Origin: Agarophyton chilense | Lineage: Eukaryota; Rhodophyta; Florideophyceae; Gracilariales; Gracilariaceae | Reading direction: 5' to 3' | Assembly (NCBI GenBank): GCA_030374765.1 | Contig: JARGXX010000100.1 | Span: 496,001-560,000 of the forward strand | Length of the DNA: 64,000 bases | In this document: piece after piece, positions 41,979 through 52,489 of the stretch | How the letters are laid out: each line of letters begins with the position of its first letter | Position numbering within the stretch: the first letter of the stretch is position 1 | Made by a program: the position numbers and the translations under genes | The notes under the pieces: generated by a model | The model's database searches: none | What the model was told of the DNA's origin: nothing | What the model saw: the letters and a program-made list of their open reading frames with translations, nothing else

Positions 41979-44137
41979 TTATAGAGGCGTTGGTGAATTC
42001 TGCATGCTAGCCTGAATCAACTGGTCTCTCATCCATGGAGGTAAGTTAGCGAAATTTTTTGCCAAATGGTTTCTCGCGAGACAGAACCAGCTAACGAAGC
42101 CTCCAGTTTGGGGGTCTCGCGGTACCAGTGAGGGGGGCTTCGAAACCTGGTTGGTAGGAGCAGTGGCGTAGGATGTGGGTGGCGAGTTATGGGAGCTCAC
42201 TCCCTGCATCCTCTGCGAGCTCATCGCCCTTGGCGGCGATTGTACCGAGTTTGGTGTACGCGTTGACGACCAATTCCCTACCGTCGAAGGTTTCGAGAAC
42301 CGCCCTTGGGTCGCTACCAAGTGGATAGCGGTTCCTGTAGGTACTTCGATGTGCGAGCTACCCTCTGAGGTTGTGATGTCTTCAATTTCCAAGACCGACC
42401 TTTTCGATTTATCCTTCGAGGTTGGAGGCACGGCTGGTCTCTTTCCCAGCCCAAGGGTATCTTCAAGGCCCTGGGACTATCCAGCCAGCCCATTGTATTC
42501 TACCTTTCGGTTAATGTCCAGATAATTGCGTACCTGGGAACGGATCGCTTTATAGACATTGTCGGCAAATAGCGACTTTAACCTAGAGGTATTGAACACA
42601 TTACCACAACGGGTTTCCAGATTCCAAAGCGCGAGCGAAAACTCCGATTCGTTTTGCCCAGACCTTTGATGGTAAGCTAGGACTTCCGAGTAAGTCTCTT
42701 GGATAACCTCATCGGTGGCGTATGTTTCCAAAAGGAAATTGACCACCTCTGGGTATGACTCCAACATCTCTGTGCCATCTTCATCCATCGCTAAGGTATT
42801 GCCGCGGAGCCTACCCTGCTGTAAGTAGTATGCTTGTCCTTTAAGCTAAAACTGAAATAGCCACATAGCAGCGCCCTCGGAAAAACCATTTTGGTCACAT
42901 GCAATCTTGAACTTCTGTAGAAACTCAATCACCGCAATAGGATCCGTACCTGTAGAGGTTGTGTCACCCCATTTGGAAGCTGAGCTTCTTGTGGTGCTTA
43001 GTAATCTTCTGAGCAACCTCTTGGGTGTATTCAGAAGACTTGTTGATCAACTGCTAAGTCCTGTAATCAACCGCTTTGGTGAACATATCGTTCAACGGTT
43101 GGTGCACCTCCAGGTCCATTTCGGTGTCCGTCTCAGAGTCGGGCGACTCATTGTATCGGTCTTAACCCTTTCGGTTCTTTTTCGACGACTCCTTCGTCGA
43201 CTTGTTCGGTTTCTTCTTCTTCTTACCTTTACGGTCATCATCCGACGATGAACTCGTATCGCAACTAGAGTCTGACGAGTCGGGGTCTGAATCATCCTCT
43301 CGATTATTTCCCCTCTTCGTCCTCCGCTTCTTCCCTTTTCGGTTTCTTCGTCGCTCATCCAACGAGTCAGACGAATCGTCCTTAGGACCACCTCCATGGG
43401 TATCCTTTTGAACGAAACCAGTAATTGGTGGCAGATAAATGTCTTGAGAATCTACCTTCCCCGGGATCTCTTGACTCTGCCTTGGACCTTGTAGGTACTC
43501 ACTATCAGTAGGTAAGTGTTTGGAATGGGTGGAATGACCCATTTGGAACCTTTGTGGTATGCGCTTTGCGATGCTCACCTGTGTAGGTCGGGATTCTGCG
43601 AATCCCTCGGAAACCCAAAGGTCCTGCACAGCGCGGTAAACAAGCTCCCTAGCATCTGTAAAGAGATACTGTTTCACCATTTCAGGTATCCTTTCCGACA
43701 GCTCTTGAGCTGCTCGGTCAACCTCAATACGGGTAAATGCATCGACGTCCATTGAGGGCGGAACAATCCGGGTATCCGACTTCTCGTTTAAGGTTTGTGC
43801 ATCCTCGACTGCAAGGTTGACGAGCGCTTTCGCTCGCTCTTCGAGCTGAGGCCATAGCTCCTCCGCTGCAACCTCAATTGGTAATTCCCTTTGAGGTTCC
43901 GTTTCCAAAGGCGCCGGACCATGTACCTTTACGGTTTTGTTCCGAGGGGGCCTGCAGCAGCTCCTCGGGGTTTTCCAGAATCGGTTGAGCCGATGGAGCT
44001 CCTTTAAGACCTTTATGGCTTTGCAGGGCGCTCGCACCACGCGTATTCCTTTTAGGTCGTTTCATTTGTGGCCAATAGTGGTATCCTGTATTGCTCTGCG
44101 GGATTTTCAGAAACCAAATAGGTGTACGAGCGTTCAC
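41979..44137 (-). pseudogene. G2 Gag, with a basic/acidic low-complexity segment
   Basis: Frames 44137-43874, 44040-43162, 42788-42477 and 42431-41979 form one Gag broken by at least three shifts. The N-terminal part contains helical ELPIEVAAEELWPQLEERAK. A striking segment of Ser/Asp clusters alternating with Lys/Arg clusters (RRRNRKGKKRRTKRG, then DDSDPDSSDSSCDTSSSSDD) follows near 43.2-43.35 kb. The capsid-like block has MLESYPEVVNFLLETYATDE and RSGQNESEFSLALWNLETRC. The C-terminal WFCLARNHLAKNFANLP is a decayed CCHC zinc knuckle with its first and last cysteines lost. Confidence 0.8.
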
Positions 44138-44212
44138 TCCTTCTGGGAATCTCGTGTGAACCGTGAATGTAAGACGAAACCTAAAAATACTTTCTAAGGC
44201 GGGAGACCAAAA

Positions 44213-44821
44213 TATCGTACAATCACCTTTGGGGTATGCTACTGTTTTGTCTCGGGAGCGTGGTGACGCTCAACCTTAGAAGGTGGAAGTAGTAAACCTC
44301 GATGGTAACAGCGCACCATGAAAACCCGCAGGAGCAAACGGCGGGGCGACTAGCCTATACCATGTAGGTGAACGATGGTAGGCGTCGACGTGCGGGAAAG
44401 CCTGTGTGGTAGTAGAGAAACGATGAACCAAAAGGTATAGTCGTGATCCAAGGGGTGCCTGTCTTTATCAGATTAGGATGGTGGAGGTGCAGTTCCCTAT
44501 ATGCAGTGGACTGCACTCTCCAGATCACCCGGGAGGTGCCAGCAAGGCACGGTCTCTGACCTAGTGTCAGAGACCTGGCCAGCACTGGCTACAGTGCCAG
44601 GTGGCCACTCCATTATTGTACTAAAATAAACATAATTAGAATTACAATTACTAACTATTACTCAACCAGAAGGTACATCTCAACACTACACGTGGCTGAC
44701 AGCAGCTAGATGGTAGCTAGCCCAAAGCTGCGTGGCCAATGATCCCTCTCATCCATCACCTACAAGGTCCGTGTAGTATATCGACAACTACAGAGGTCAA
44801 ACCTTCTGCCACTCTACGACA
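44213..44821 (-). repeat. G2 5' LTR (copy R3)
   Basis: 609 bp, on the plus strand from TATCGTACAATC (TG mutated to TA) to CTACGACA. It differs from the 3' LTR by scattered substitutions. It holds the same hairpin and a 76-codon minus-strand frame at 44355-44585. Confidence 0.93.
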
Positions 44822-44826
44822 ATGAA

Positions 44827-45130
44827 ATCAATTTACGTTTATGCCTTTGTAGGTATTCAAGCAAATACCATTACCGATGCTAAACTTGAATGCCTTGTTA
44901 AAAAAATTGTTCTTTATAGATAACGCCAAAAATTTGAAACAGCCTGACTTGTCGATGGGTTTTGTTTTCTATCAAAGAACATGATATTTTTCCTTTAAAG
45001 TTTCCTTTACGCTTTTTTAGCCCACCTTCCGTAAGGAATGGTATAATGATGGTATTTTTAAAAAACTGTTTTTTATTTTTGTGTACTGAAACAATGCTTG
45101 GCGGATGACTTTACTCGAACCAGTGAATCT
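44827..45130 (-). pseudogene. Tc1/mariner transposase central remnant
   Basis: The continuation of the fragment at 33216-33544 on the other side of G2. On the minus strand one frame reads ASVMVFA and, toward the target site, IDFIESTIMYGRYPDAWERK. These match the Tc1 'GGSVMVWG' and 'FI.GT.N...Y...L' blocks that precede 'DNA.H'. Joining at ATGAA restores the order. The catalytic first Asp region upstream is poorly preserved. Confidence 0.65.
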
Positions 45131-45439
45131 TGATGGCCCTAAGGTTTTTAAAAACATCTAGAGGATCCGAAAATGTAACTGTAAACGTTTTTGTGCAAAA
45201 AAAGTATGTAGGAAACTCTAAAAGCTTCTTTAGAACTTTATGTAGAAAAGAAAAGAAATATCTTAGAGCAAAATGATATGCGTCAAGAATAATTTAGAAG
45301 TGTTTTGAAGCAATAAAGAAGAACAGAAGAATAGAGACTGAATTGAGAAACACGAACACAATTTAACACCTCACAAAACTATCTGTGTTCGAGTGTACTT
45401 TATTCCATCACTGGTTCTGGGCGCATATTATGTACAAGA
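45131..45439. other. AT-rich spacer
   Basis: No recognisable gene. It may contain the 5' part of the Tc1 relic and the 5' end of the following copia relic. Confidence 0.3.
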
Positions 45440-46078
45440 ATAGTCTACCTAACATTTGAAAAATCATACTACAACGCGATGAGAAGTCTCACCAAGAAAG
45501 GAGACACTAGCTGCAGCGAAGTAAAGCATTGCTTTAAACTAGCAAAAATCGAACAATACTGTACAGAATTTTTAGAATTCAAGTTGCAAGATAACGAAAA
45601 TGGTACTTTAGTGTGCAAAACCATGGTTGATTAATCAAAATCATTGGAAATCGAAAACTAACATATTGAAGAACTGAAACGTTTTCAAACGAGATCACAT
45701 CATGTGAGTGTTCAAATATCAAAAGAAGAATGTATTATGCGACGATTAAGAAGTCTTCCAAAATCATACAAAAGACTTCTTGTAACAATAGAAAACAAGA
45801 CAAAAAAATTATCAATATAATATATTAATGCCAGAAGCTTGCAAGAAAATTTTTAAAAAAAACTCTACAGAAGAAGAACAACAAAACAAAATTTCCATCA
45901 AGGAAAAGATGAAATGAAAAATCAGAATATTCTTTCAACTGTTACTACTGTTAACAAAAATAACACAGAATTCGAGCCTTTCGAACGAGAAAGAAGAATG
46001 CGAAAAATGGTACCTACAAATATAGAAATCAGGCTGGAAATTCGACAAACGAATTAAAGTAAGTATACTCGACGAAGT

Positions 46079-46363
46079 ATGGGAAATTTTTTAATAGCTC
46101 GGGAAGAAGACTCACAACTCTCGGGAACATTTTACTTGGACTCAGGATCATCGTTCTATACGAAAAACAATCAATGGTGGCTTTTCGCCAACAGTGTACA
46201 GAAAAATGACCCTGTCACAAATATACTTGGGGATGAAACCCAAGTCACTTCAAACATAAAAGAAAATAGTGAAATGCACAAAACTGGACATAGAAAACTG
46301 AGATTCAAAATATTTGATGTACTGCATGTAACCGGAATTGCTGCTTATCTTTTATTTATTTGA
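46079..46363 (+). pseudogene. C3 protease remnant
   Basis: 94-residue frame. GTFYLDSGSSFYTKNNQWWL is the copia protease start 'W.LDSGAS.H'. Further blocks are degraded. The start codon is incidental; it was once part of a polyprotein. Confidence 0.75.
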
Positions 46364-46529
46364 AAAATCGATGAACGTGGTCATACTGTTCACTTTCAGG
46401 AAGAGTCATGCAGAATAATTTCAAAACATAACCAGGAAACATTTTTAAACGTTCAAAGGGAATCATCAAAGTTTTGCTCCAAAGCCCACAAAACTAAATG
46501 TAATAATTATTTCGCATGTGCTGCCGAAC

Positions 46530-46920
46530 AAGAAAATTTTCAAATGTGGCATGCGAGACTAGAATACACTGGAGAATCAGTTTTAAATCAAATAAGACCG
46601 AAATAAACTGCTACTGGAATGCCAACAGAACAATAAACAAATAAGGAAAAATTCTGCAAGGGTTGCGTTCTCGGAAAAATGGTTTCAAATTCATTTAAAC
46701 CTCTTAACGACTTTCAAGCAGAATCGAAAATTGGAATTATTAAACATAGACCTCCGTAGCCCTATGATAACTATGTCAAAGAATGGAGCATCTTATTTTA
46801 TCTCGTTGACAGATGATTACAATAGAAAATCTTGGGTCTATTTCATGAAAAAAAAACGAAACGGTTCAAAAAACGAAGGACTTTTTTGAAATGGCCTGTA
46901 ACGCAATGACTGGTAGGTCA
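46530..46920 (+). pseudogene. C3 pre-integrase and integrase N-terminal remnant
   Basis: Reads FQMWHARLEYTGESVLNQ, then CKGCVLGKMVSNSF (the GAG-pre-integrase HHCC site). It continues with INIDLRSPMITMSKNGASYF and SLTDDYNRKSWVYFMKKK across a frame change. The catalytic core stops after DFFEMACNAMTGR, where the tRNA-related insertion begins. Confidence 0.75.
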
Positions 46921-47360
46921 TCATACTGGTATCAACCGGAGGCAGCGTGGTACAGCGGGTTCTAAGGTTCGAATCCTTGACGGCGGCACTCCCAGAGAAC
47001 CTGCTGCAATGAGCTGGCGTTTTCTGCGTAGTCCTACAGGTCGGAGCTACGGAGACGATGGCTTAAATACCAATGGGTGGAAATCTTATACCAAAGAGGG
47101 TTATTTAGAATTCTAACGCTGCCTGCCTTACTCTGAAGGGAAAAGCGTCACTCGAGCCAAGTAAATAGTAATAGAGAGGCGCTGGGATCTCCCTGACACT
47201 ATAATGCTAATCAATTACACTAATTAAAATCAATGAATAATCTAAATCAGACCAGCTGAGGTCGGCCAGTCCACGTGGTATCTGTCAGTTCCCTCAGGGC
47301 CCGGCGGCTTACAGGGCTCAACCGTTATCGTTGCTCCTTCACATTGCCGAGAATCAAACT
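46921..47360 (+). repeat. tRNA-related SINE-like insertion
   Basis: The copia integrase is interrupted here by about 440 bp of unrelated sequence. Its head contains GTGGTACAGCGGG (box A-like) and GGTTCGAATCC (a perfect box B), followed by TTGACGGCGGCACTCC. The A-to-B spacing is much shorter than in a tRNA gene, so the anticodon region appears deleted. There is no clear terminator, poly(A) tail or convincing TSD. Boundaries are approximate. Confidence 0.45.
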
Positions 47361-47739
47361 AGACTTTCTATCAAAAGAATTCGCATTGATATAGAAGGAA
47401 TATATATATATATATATATCTACAGAAGTTCAATAACTTTTTAAATAAAGAGGAATTGTTTATGAGACTACAGCTGCTCACCAACCGCAACAAAATTGAA
47501 TTGCAGAAAGATTGAATACAACACTTTTTAAAAAAATCTCATTGTAGGTTTTGTTACCACAATATTTCCAAACGGTTTTGGGCTAAGGCATTACTGACGG
47601 AAAATAAAATCAGAAATATTATTCCAGCAAAAATTTTAAAGACAAGAGTTTTGAAGAAAAATGGTATGGAAAGAAGCCGAATCTCTCCAATCTTATAGTT
47701 TTTGAATGTATGGCCTACGTTTTTATTCGAAAGGAAAAT
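47361..47739 (+). pseudogene. C3 integrase C-terminal remnant
   Basis: Resumes the core as IKRIRID, then across a TA microsatellite (about 47400-47420) and frame changes YETTAAHQPQQN and IAERLNTTLFKKISL. It ends with WYGKKPNLSNL and WPTFLFERK, the 'KPNLSHLRVFG' block of copia elements. It is interrupted by the solo LTR at 47740. Confidence 0.78.
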
Positions 47740-48347
47740 TGTCGTATAGTGGCAGAAGGTTAGACCTTTGAGGTTGTCGATATACTGCACTGACCTTGAA
47801 GGTGATGAATGCGAGGGATCATCGGCTATGCAGCTCCGGCCGAACTACCATCTAGGTGTTTTCAGCCACGTGTAGTGTTGATATGTACCTTCTGGTTGTG
47901 TAATTGTTAGTAATTGTAATTCTAATTATGTTATTTTAGTACAGTAGTGGAGTGGCCACCTGGCATTGTAGCCAGTGCTGGCCAGGTCTCTGACACTAGG
48001 TCAGAGACCGTGCCTTGCTGGCACCTCCCGGGTGATCTGGAGAGTGCAGTCCACTGCATATAGGGAACTGCACCTCCCCCATCCTAATCTGGTAAAGACA
48101 GGCACCCCTTGGATCACGACTATACCTTTTGGTTCATCGTTTCTCAACTCTCACACAGGCTTTCCCGCGCGTCGACACCTACCATCGTTCACCTACACGG
48201 TATAGGCTAGTTGCCCAGCCATTTTCCCCTGCGGGTATTCACGGTGCCCTGTTACCATCGAGGTTTATTACGTCTACTTTCTAAGGTTGAGCGTCACTAA
48301 GCTCCCAAGACAAGACAGTAGCATATCCCAGAGGTTATTGTACGACA
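47740..48347 (+). mobile_element. Solo LTR of the G2 gypsy family (copy R4)
   Basis: 608 bp from TGTCGTATAG to TGTACGACA, in sense orientation on the plus strand, without internal sequence. The flanking pentamers AAAAT and AAAGG do not match, so the TSD is lost or the site was altered. It holds the family hairpin and a 76-codon frame at 47975-48205. Copia C3 coding homology resumes on its far side. Confidence 0.88.
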
Positions 48348-49276
48348 AAAGGCGAACATAATGAGATACTAAATCACGACTAGGCACTTTTATCAGATAA
48401 GACGAAGAAAACTACAGATTCATATAGAACAATGCAAAATTCTTATAGTAAACGAAAATGCACAGTTTTTGGAGCTCCCAAAAGAAAATATTGTTGAATC
48501 GAACGCAGGAAAAAACAACGTCGAAAAGAAACTTGAGGATAAAAGTTCAACAACAGAAAATATTCAATAACCAGGGAAGCAGAACAAAACAATTTAGAAA
48601 CAAATCAAATCGCCCCAAGAAGACCCACAAGATTCAAAAATACTCCAGCATGGCTCACGTTCGAGCATTCTGAAGAAGATAAAAGTATTAGTATACAAGC
48701 ATTAATGATGTTTGCAAATGAAACGGAACCTAGATTGTTTAAAAAGCAGTCAGAGTATCTGATAAAAAATATTTGACCATTGCAATTGAAAAAGAAATGA
48801 ATTCTTTCATGAAAAAAAACACTACATGGACTCCGGTAAAGAAGAAAGCTGGAATGAGAATTCAAACACCAAGATAGGCTTATAAAAATAAAACCAAAAA
48901 CAGAAAATCAAGAAAGAATTTTTAAATCGCAACTGATGTGCAAGGGATTTCAACAATGTATGGAATGAATTATTTTGAAACTCATGCACCAATTGTAAAA
49001 ATGGTTTCTTTACGAATATACTCGCACTTTCTATGCAGCGGAAAATGCATAAATGTCACGTGGATGTCAAAACTGCATTTCTAAATGGAGTATTAGAAAA
49101 AGAACTATACATGGAGCAACCAGAAGTATGAAAAATTACAAAATATCCGACGCATGTTTGCATACTGCCCAATTGTATATGGCACCAAGAGCTCCGTATA
49201 ATGTAATTTGCTCGGTACTTGGAGATATCGAGATCCCTAAATGAAACGCAAATAGTGGAATCCTTGCAACGTAAGC
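48348..49276 (+). pseudogene. C3 reverse transcriptase remnant
   Basis: After a Lys/Ser-rich linker, frames with stops read NYFETHAPIVKMVSLRI, then HVDVKTAFLNGVLEKELYME, the copia RT 'F...APVV....IR' and 'D+KTAFLNG.L...YM.QP' blocks. The first catalytic Asp is within DVKTAF. The element is cut off at 49276, so the YVDD centre and RNase H are missing from the window. Confidence 0.8.
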
Positions 49277-49284
49277 GTCATGAT

Positions 49285-51719
49285 CAGGTCACTTCAAAGG
49301 TAGAAAAAACGCCCAAATGTTCCACTTTTAATATTCGAGAATGTTTCAGTTTTAAGGGGTGCGCGTTTTGTATCATTCTCGACCGCAACCATCATAGCTG
49401 GGTTTATTATTAGTTCATTTTTAATAATCACGTCGCGATGCCGCCCAAAAAGAAGCAAAAGCGAGTTGCAACGTTTATCAGGTCCCACTAATGGAAGTTT
49501 GGACTCAAGCCTACGCATCTTTCGGGAGGGGGTAGTCGTGTGTTTTCGTTTCTATGAAGATTTGGTCATGTGTTCGATCGTGAGTATGATGGACACGGTT
49601 GAAACAGGAATCGCAAGCACACCGAGCGTTGCAAGTATTTTGAATTCTTTCGTACTAATTTGTACACTGAGCATCTAGAATCTCAGCATCCGAAGAAGAG
49701 GTGAGCGTACAAGGAGTCAATCGATGCCCAAGATCAAGAAGCCTTCTTCAACGCCGTGGCAATTCCATTTGCGAACAGTATCCGAGCGCACTTTGTGTTA
49801 AGTGTTCAAGTGATGGTATTTCTAATCGACAAACCGATGGTTGATGTGATCATTGGATCCATTTTTTTTGATCCCGATAAAGTCGTCGTGATTACGACTC
49901 TTATGCGAGCGCTTTCAACTTTCAAACCAATTGATCCTGCCCATGGTCATGTGAATGAGGGTGGATCAGCCTGTCGAGACAAGTACATGGTTAACATCAA
50001 GACGTCTCGAAGATTCTCTTTGTCTGTGAAATTCATCTCGATTGGATTAAGATTCAGGATGGCTAGCATTAATATACAGCACACCAAGGACGAGTCACGA
50101 ATTTCTTTGTATGGCGGCTGCTCGGAATAAATGACATCTACATACGCTCTTGTTGTCTGCGCATATTGTCTTCAGACTCTTTCAAATGCGATGAGGACAA
50201 CATAGTCATTCTCAATTGCATTGGATTCGTCTACACATCAGTTTTGATCGTACCTTGATATTCGGGCGCGCTTTTGTCCTAGCGGAAAGCTCTTCAACTT
50301 CCATCTGTTGGCGGTTCCTTTACCCAAAGGACATACTGGTGTCAATTTGTTCAACGTCGGAGAGAAGTTTCTCGATGCTCTTTTGCCTGCTTGGAAGCAC
50401 CATCTCATCGCCGTGGCGACTGACGGGGATCGTTGCATAATTGGTCGTGTTGAGGGTCCTTCCTCGCGACTATCTCAAGTGATGGAGCCTTGCGTGGTTT
50501 TTATTTGGTGTGGATTGCACCAACTTGATCTTGTGATGCACCATGTATTCAAAACCGCGCTCAATGACGAATATTTTACGACTTCAACCCGATTTATTGT
50601 GCATCTCCGCCTAGAACCAAATATGATCAGTGCTATGAAATACAAATGTCCAAAAGTGGCAGATACTCGTTGGTCGTCCATTTCAAGTGTAACCTCGTGG
50701 CTAACTTTGAAATGCATTCGTTTCATGGTTAACTTGAACGAGAAGAAGCCAGGTTGTGCCTTTTTACTTAAATAGTGGTTGTTATTGTACGAAAAACACG
50801 CTTTTGCGCTTGAAGCGAGTGAAGTATTCAAATCTCTTCAAAGACTGACAACGCTTCTGCCTCAACAACGACGTTTCTGTGAAAGACTGGTATCCACATA
50901 CTGTGCAATGACTCAGATGATCGAGCTGTTCAATCTTGAGCATATCCCCTTTCTAGACGCCGAAAAGTATGTTTTCGTTGGGCGCCTTGCGCTCTCTCTC
51001 GATCATGCACGCTCGTGTCAGGGCGGGCTCGGACCTTTCATTTTGCTTTCACTGGATTCCTTGGAAGAAGGCGTCTGCAATGATGGTGTTCGCTCTGTTG
51101 CGTTAATGTTCATTCAAGCTGCGAGTGAGATCAGCGACATTGTTTCGGAGAGGTATTTTTCAAACCAAGCTGCTACAGAACTTCAAACAATGTTACCCAT
51201 GCAACTGGTCAAGATCAACATGCGAAGTTTCGTGGGTATTATGAATCAGCATATGAATCGGTTGTCACACTCATTCTCGAATTAACAAATCGAGGCCATA
51301 GGAACCGAGTACTCGAATCTGCTTCGCCTTTATCGATCTGATGATCGACTACACGGGATTATTGATGCCTCCTCTAATTTTCAAACATCATTTGCTGAAA
51401 CGTGGGTGGTCGTTGGTGATTCTTTCCCTCATTTACGCGAGTTCAGTGGTGGTCTGGTCAGCTGCTTTCCAAACACTTCGACGGTGCAATCAGAATTTTC
51501 TGTCATTGCCGGGGAGAAGGATGATTCTCAAAAATCGTTGATTGACTTTTCTCTTGAAAGGATATTGAATTGCAAACAGTTCCACCGTTTAAGGGACGTT
51601 ACCCGTATAATCAATCAATAAATTCTGAGTTCCATCTTTTCGACTTTTAAAATGGAAAAACCTTCCACTTTTAAGCTATATATGGAAAAGCGGAAAAGTT
51701 CCACCTTCAAAGTGGCCTG
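49285..51719 (+). mobile_element. hAT transposon with 8-bp target duplication
   Basis: 2435 bp. Terminal inverted repeats CAGGTCACTTCAAAGGT and, on the other strand, CAGGCCACTTTGAAGGT are flanked by the perfect 8-bp duplication GTCATGAT (49277-49284 and 51720-51727), the hAT hallmark. Inside is one transposase gene in several frames. The element lies between the copia relic C3 and an unknown coding fragment, so the target may have been their junction. Confidence 0.95.
49438..51621 (+). pseudogene. hAT transposase, broken
   Basis: Starts MPPKKKQKRVATFI, then quickly shifts frame. The N-terminal region probably held a BED-like zinc finger (a fragment reads TNLYTEHLESQHPK). The catalytic part is open from 50308 to 50775 and again from 50779 to 51285: HHLIAVATDGDRCIIGRVEG, VFIWCGLHQLDLVMHHVFK (the C..H motif of hAT) and VADTRWSSISSV. 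The C-terminus has GGLVSCFPNTSTVQSEFSVI and KDDSQKSLIDFSLERILNCK, the dimerisation region. At least four stops or shifts. The family is one I associate with oomycete genomes. Confidence 0.85.
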
Positions 51720-51727
51720 GTCATGAT

Positions 51728-52257
51728 ACACAGCAACGGACTTCTTTCGTGCCTTCGAATCAATCCCCTAGCAAACCCACTTCACCGCGAAAGCCCACTG
51801 AACGTAATCGCCGCCCTTCGATGGCTATCAATCCATAAGACCTACCAAAAACATTCCAGCTCAGACATTGTTTCTCTATCACTTTCAGAGCTCTGCAATA
51901 TCTATTTATCAGCAGCAGCTCATTTAACCAAAAACATCGAGTATGATCTCTTAGGTGGCCTGGACTTGCGTGATACAATAGCGAATCAAACTGAGCCTTC
52001 CCCATCCGGACCCTTTACTCTCTCCTGCCGTCTCGTTGACCAACTTGAGCTATACCTGTAGCGATTTCGGCCTTCTGTGCGAAATGAAATGTATGTTTCA
52101 AATGTGCATTTGTTTTCTTTTGATCCTCGAACCTTGCTGCGGAAGGACCCGCGTCTCAAGGTACACAAAATGCTATCTGAACGGTGCAGGAGTACAAAGG
52201 CTCGGCCCCGTTCCCTTGGCCAAAAAGCAAGGAAACCTTCGCGAAATCGATGAGAGC
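51728..52257 (+). pseudogene. Unknown coding fragment with one in-frame TAG
   Basis: A single frame stays open from the hAT boundary to 52257 apart from one TAG at 52059-52061. Before it come DIVSLSLSELCNIYLSAAAH and SGPFTLSCRLVDQLELYL; after it, NVHLFSFDPRTLLRKDPRLK and a basic end (SLGQKARKPSRNR). No family is recognised. If the hAT and one target copy are removed, another frame also reads across the junction, so which gene was interrupted is unclear. Confidence 0.4.
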
Positions 52258-52479
52258 TAGATTCATAGCCCTCAACATCTCTATCCTAAGGGGTACTGAA
52301 CGAGTGCAATGCGTTTAAATAGTCCGAAGAGCCAGCGAAAAGTAAAGAGAAGAGAAAAAGAGGAGGTGGAGTCTTTTCACGCCTTTATTCTTCCCAGTCT
52401 ACTAACGCTTTTTTTCTCGAGTTGCCACAATTATATATCCGCGTTTATGCTGTTGTAGAATTGTGACGGTTGAAAAGGC
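52258..52479. other. Spacer; possible 5' LTR or leader of G3
   Basis: Purine-rich block, then an AT-rich stretch with TTATATAT near 52430. It would be the expected place for the G3 promoter and primer site. No LTR partner lies within the window to confirm it. Confidence 0.35.
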
Positions 52480-52489
52480 AGAATGTCGG

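Larger units (their letters stand above)
33545..44821 (-). mobile_element. G2: 11.3-kb chromodomain Ty3/gypsy retrotransposon, inactivated
   Basis: Two 609-bp direct repeats (33545-34153 and 44213-44821) bound the element, with the perfect duplication ATGAA at 33540-33544 and 44822-44826. The coding sense is minus: gag (about 44.1-42.0 kb), protease, RT, RNase H, integrase, chromodomain (to 37.57 kb). The 3.4 kb between pol and the 3' LTR carries broken coding sequence in the opposite orientation. Next to the 5' LTR (minus strand) is TGGTCTCCCGCC, a TGG-led primer-site candidate. GGAAGGGGGTC next to the 3' LTR is a plausible polypurine tract. The element is full of frameshifts and stops. Confidence 0.95.
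45440..49276 (+). mobile_element. C3: AT-rich copia relic, interrupted twice and cut by hAT at its right end
   Basis: Plus-strand remnants in copia order: Gag (about 45.4-46.07 kb, RLRSLPKSYKRLLVTIENKT), protease (46079-46360), pre-integrase and integrase (46.53-46.92 and 47.36-47.74 kb) and RT (48.35-49.25 kb). It is interrupted by a tRNA-related insertion at about 46.92-47.36 kb and a G2-family solo LTR (47740-48347). It ends at the hAT target site. It is much more AT-rich than the other elements, suggesting greater age or a different mutational history. No LTRs were identified. Confidence 0.8.

Noticed and set aside
43202-43411. Plus-strand frame with FFFFLP and SSDDE repeats
   Set aside because: Antisense to the Lys/Arg and Ser/Asp clusters of G2 Gag, which explain its composition.
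46930-46990. Functional tRNA gene
   Set aside because: Box B is perfect but the anticodon region is absent and no cloverleaf can be formed; treated as a SINE-like head.
7934-48347. Four 600-bp repeats as DNA transposons with GTCGTA inverted ends
   Set aside because: Two of them flank a gypsy gag-pol as direct repeats with a shared ATGAA duplication, so they are LTRs; the other two are solo copies.
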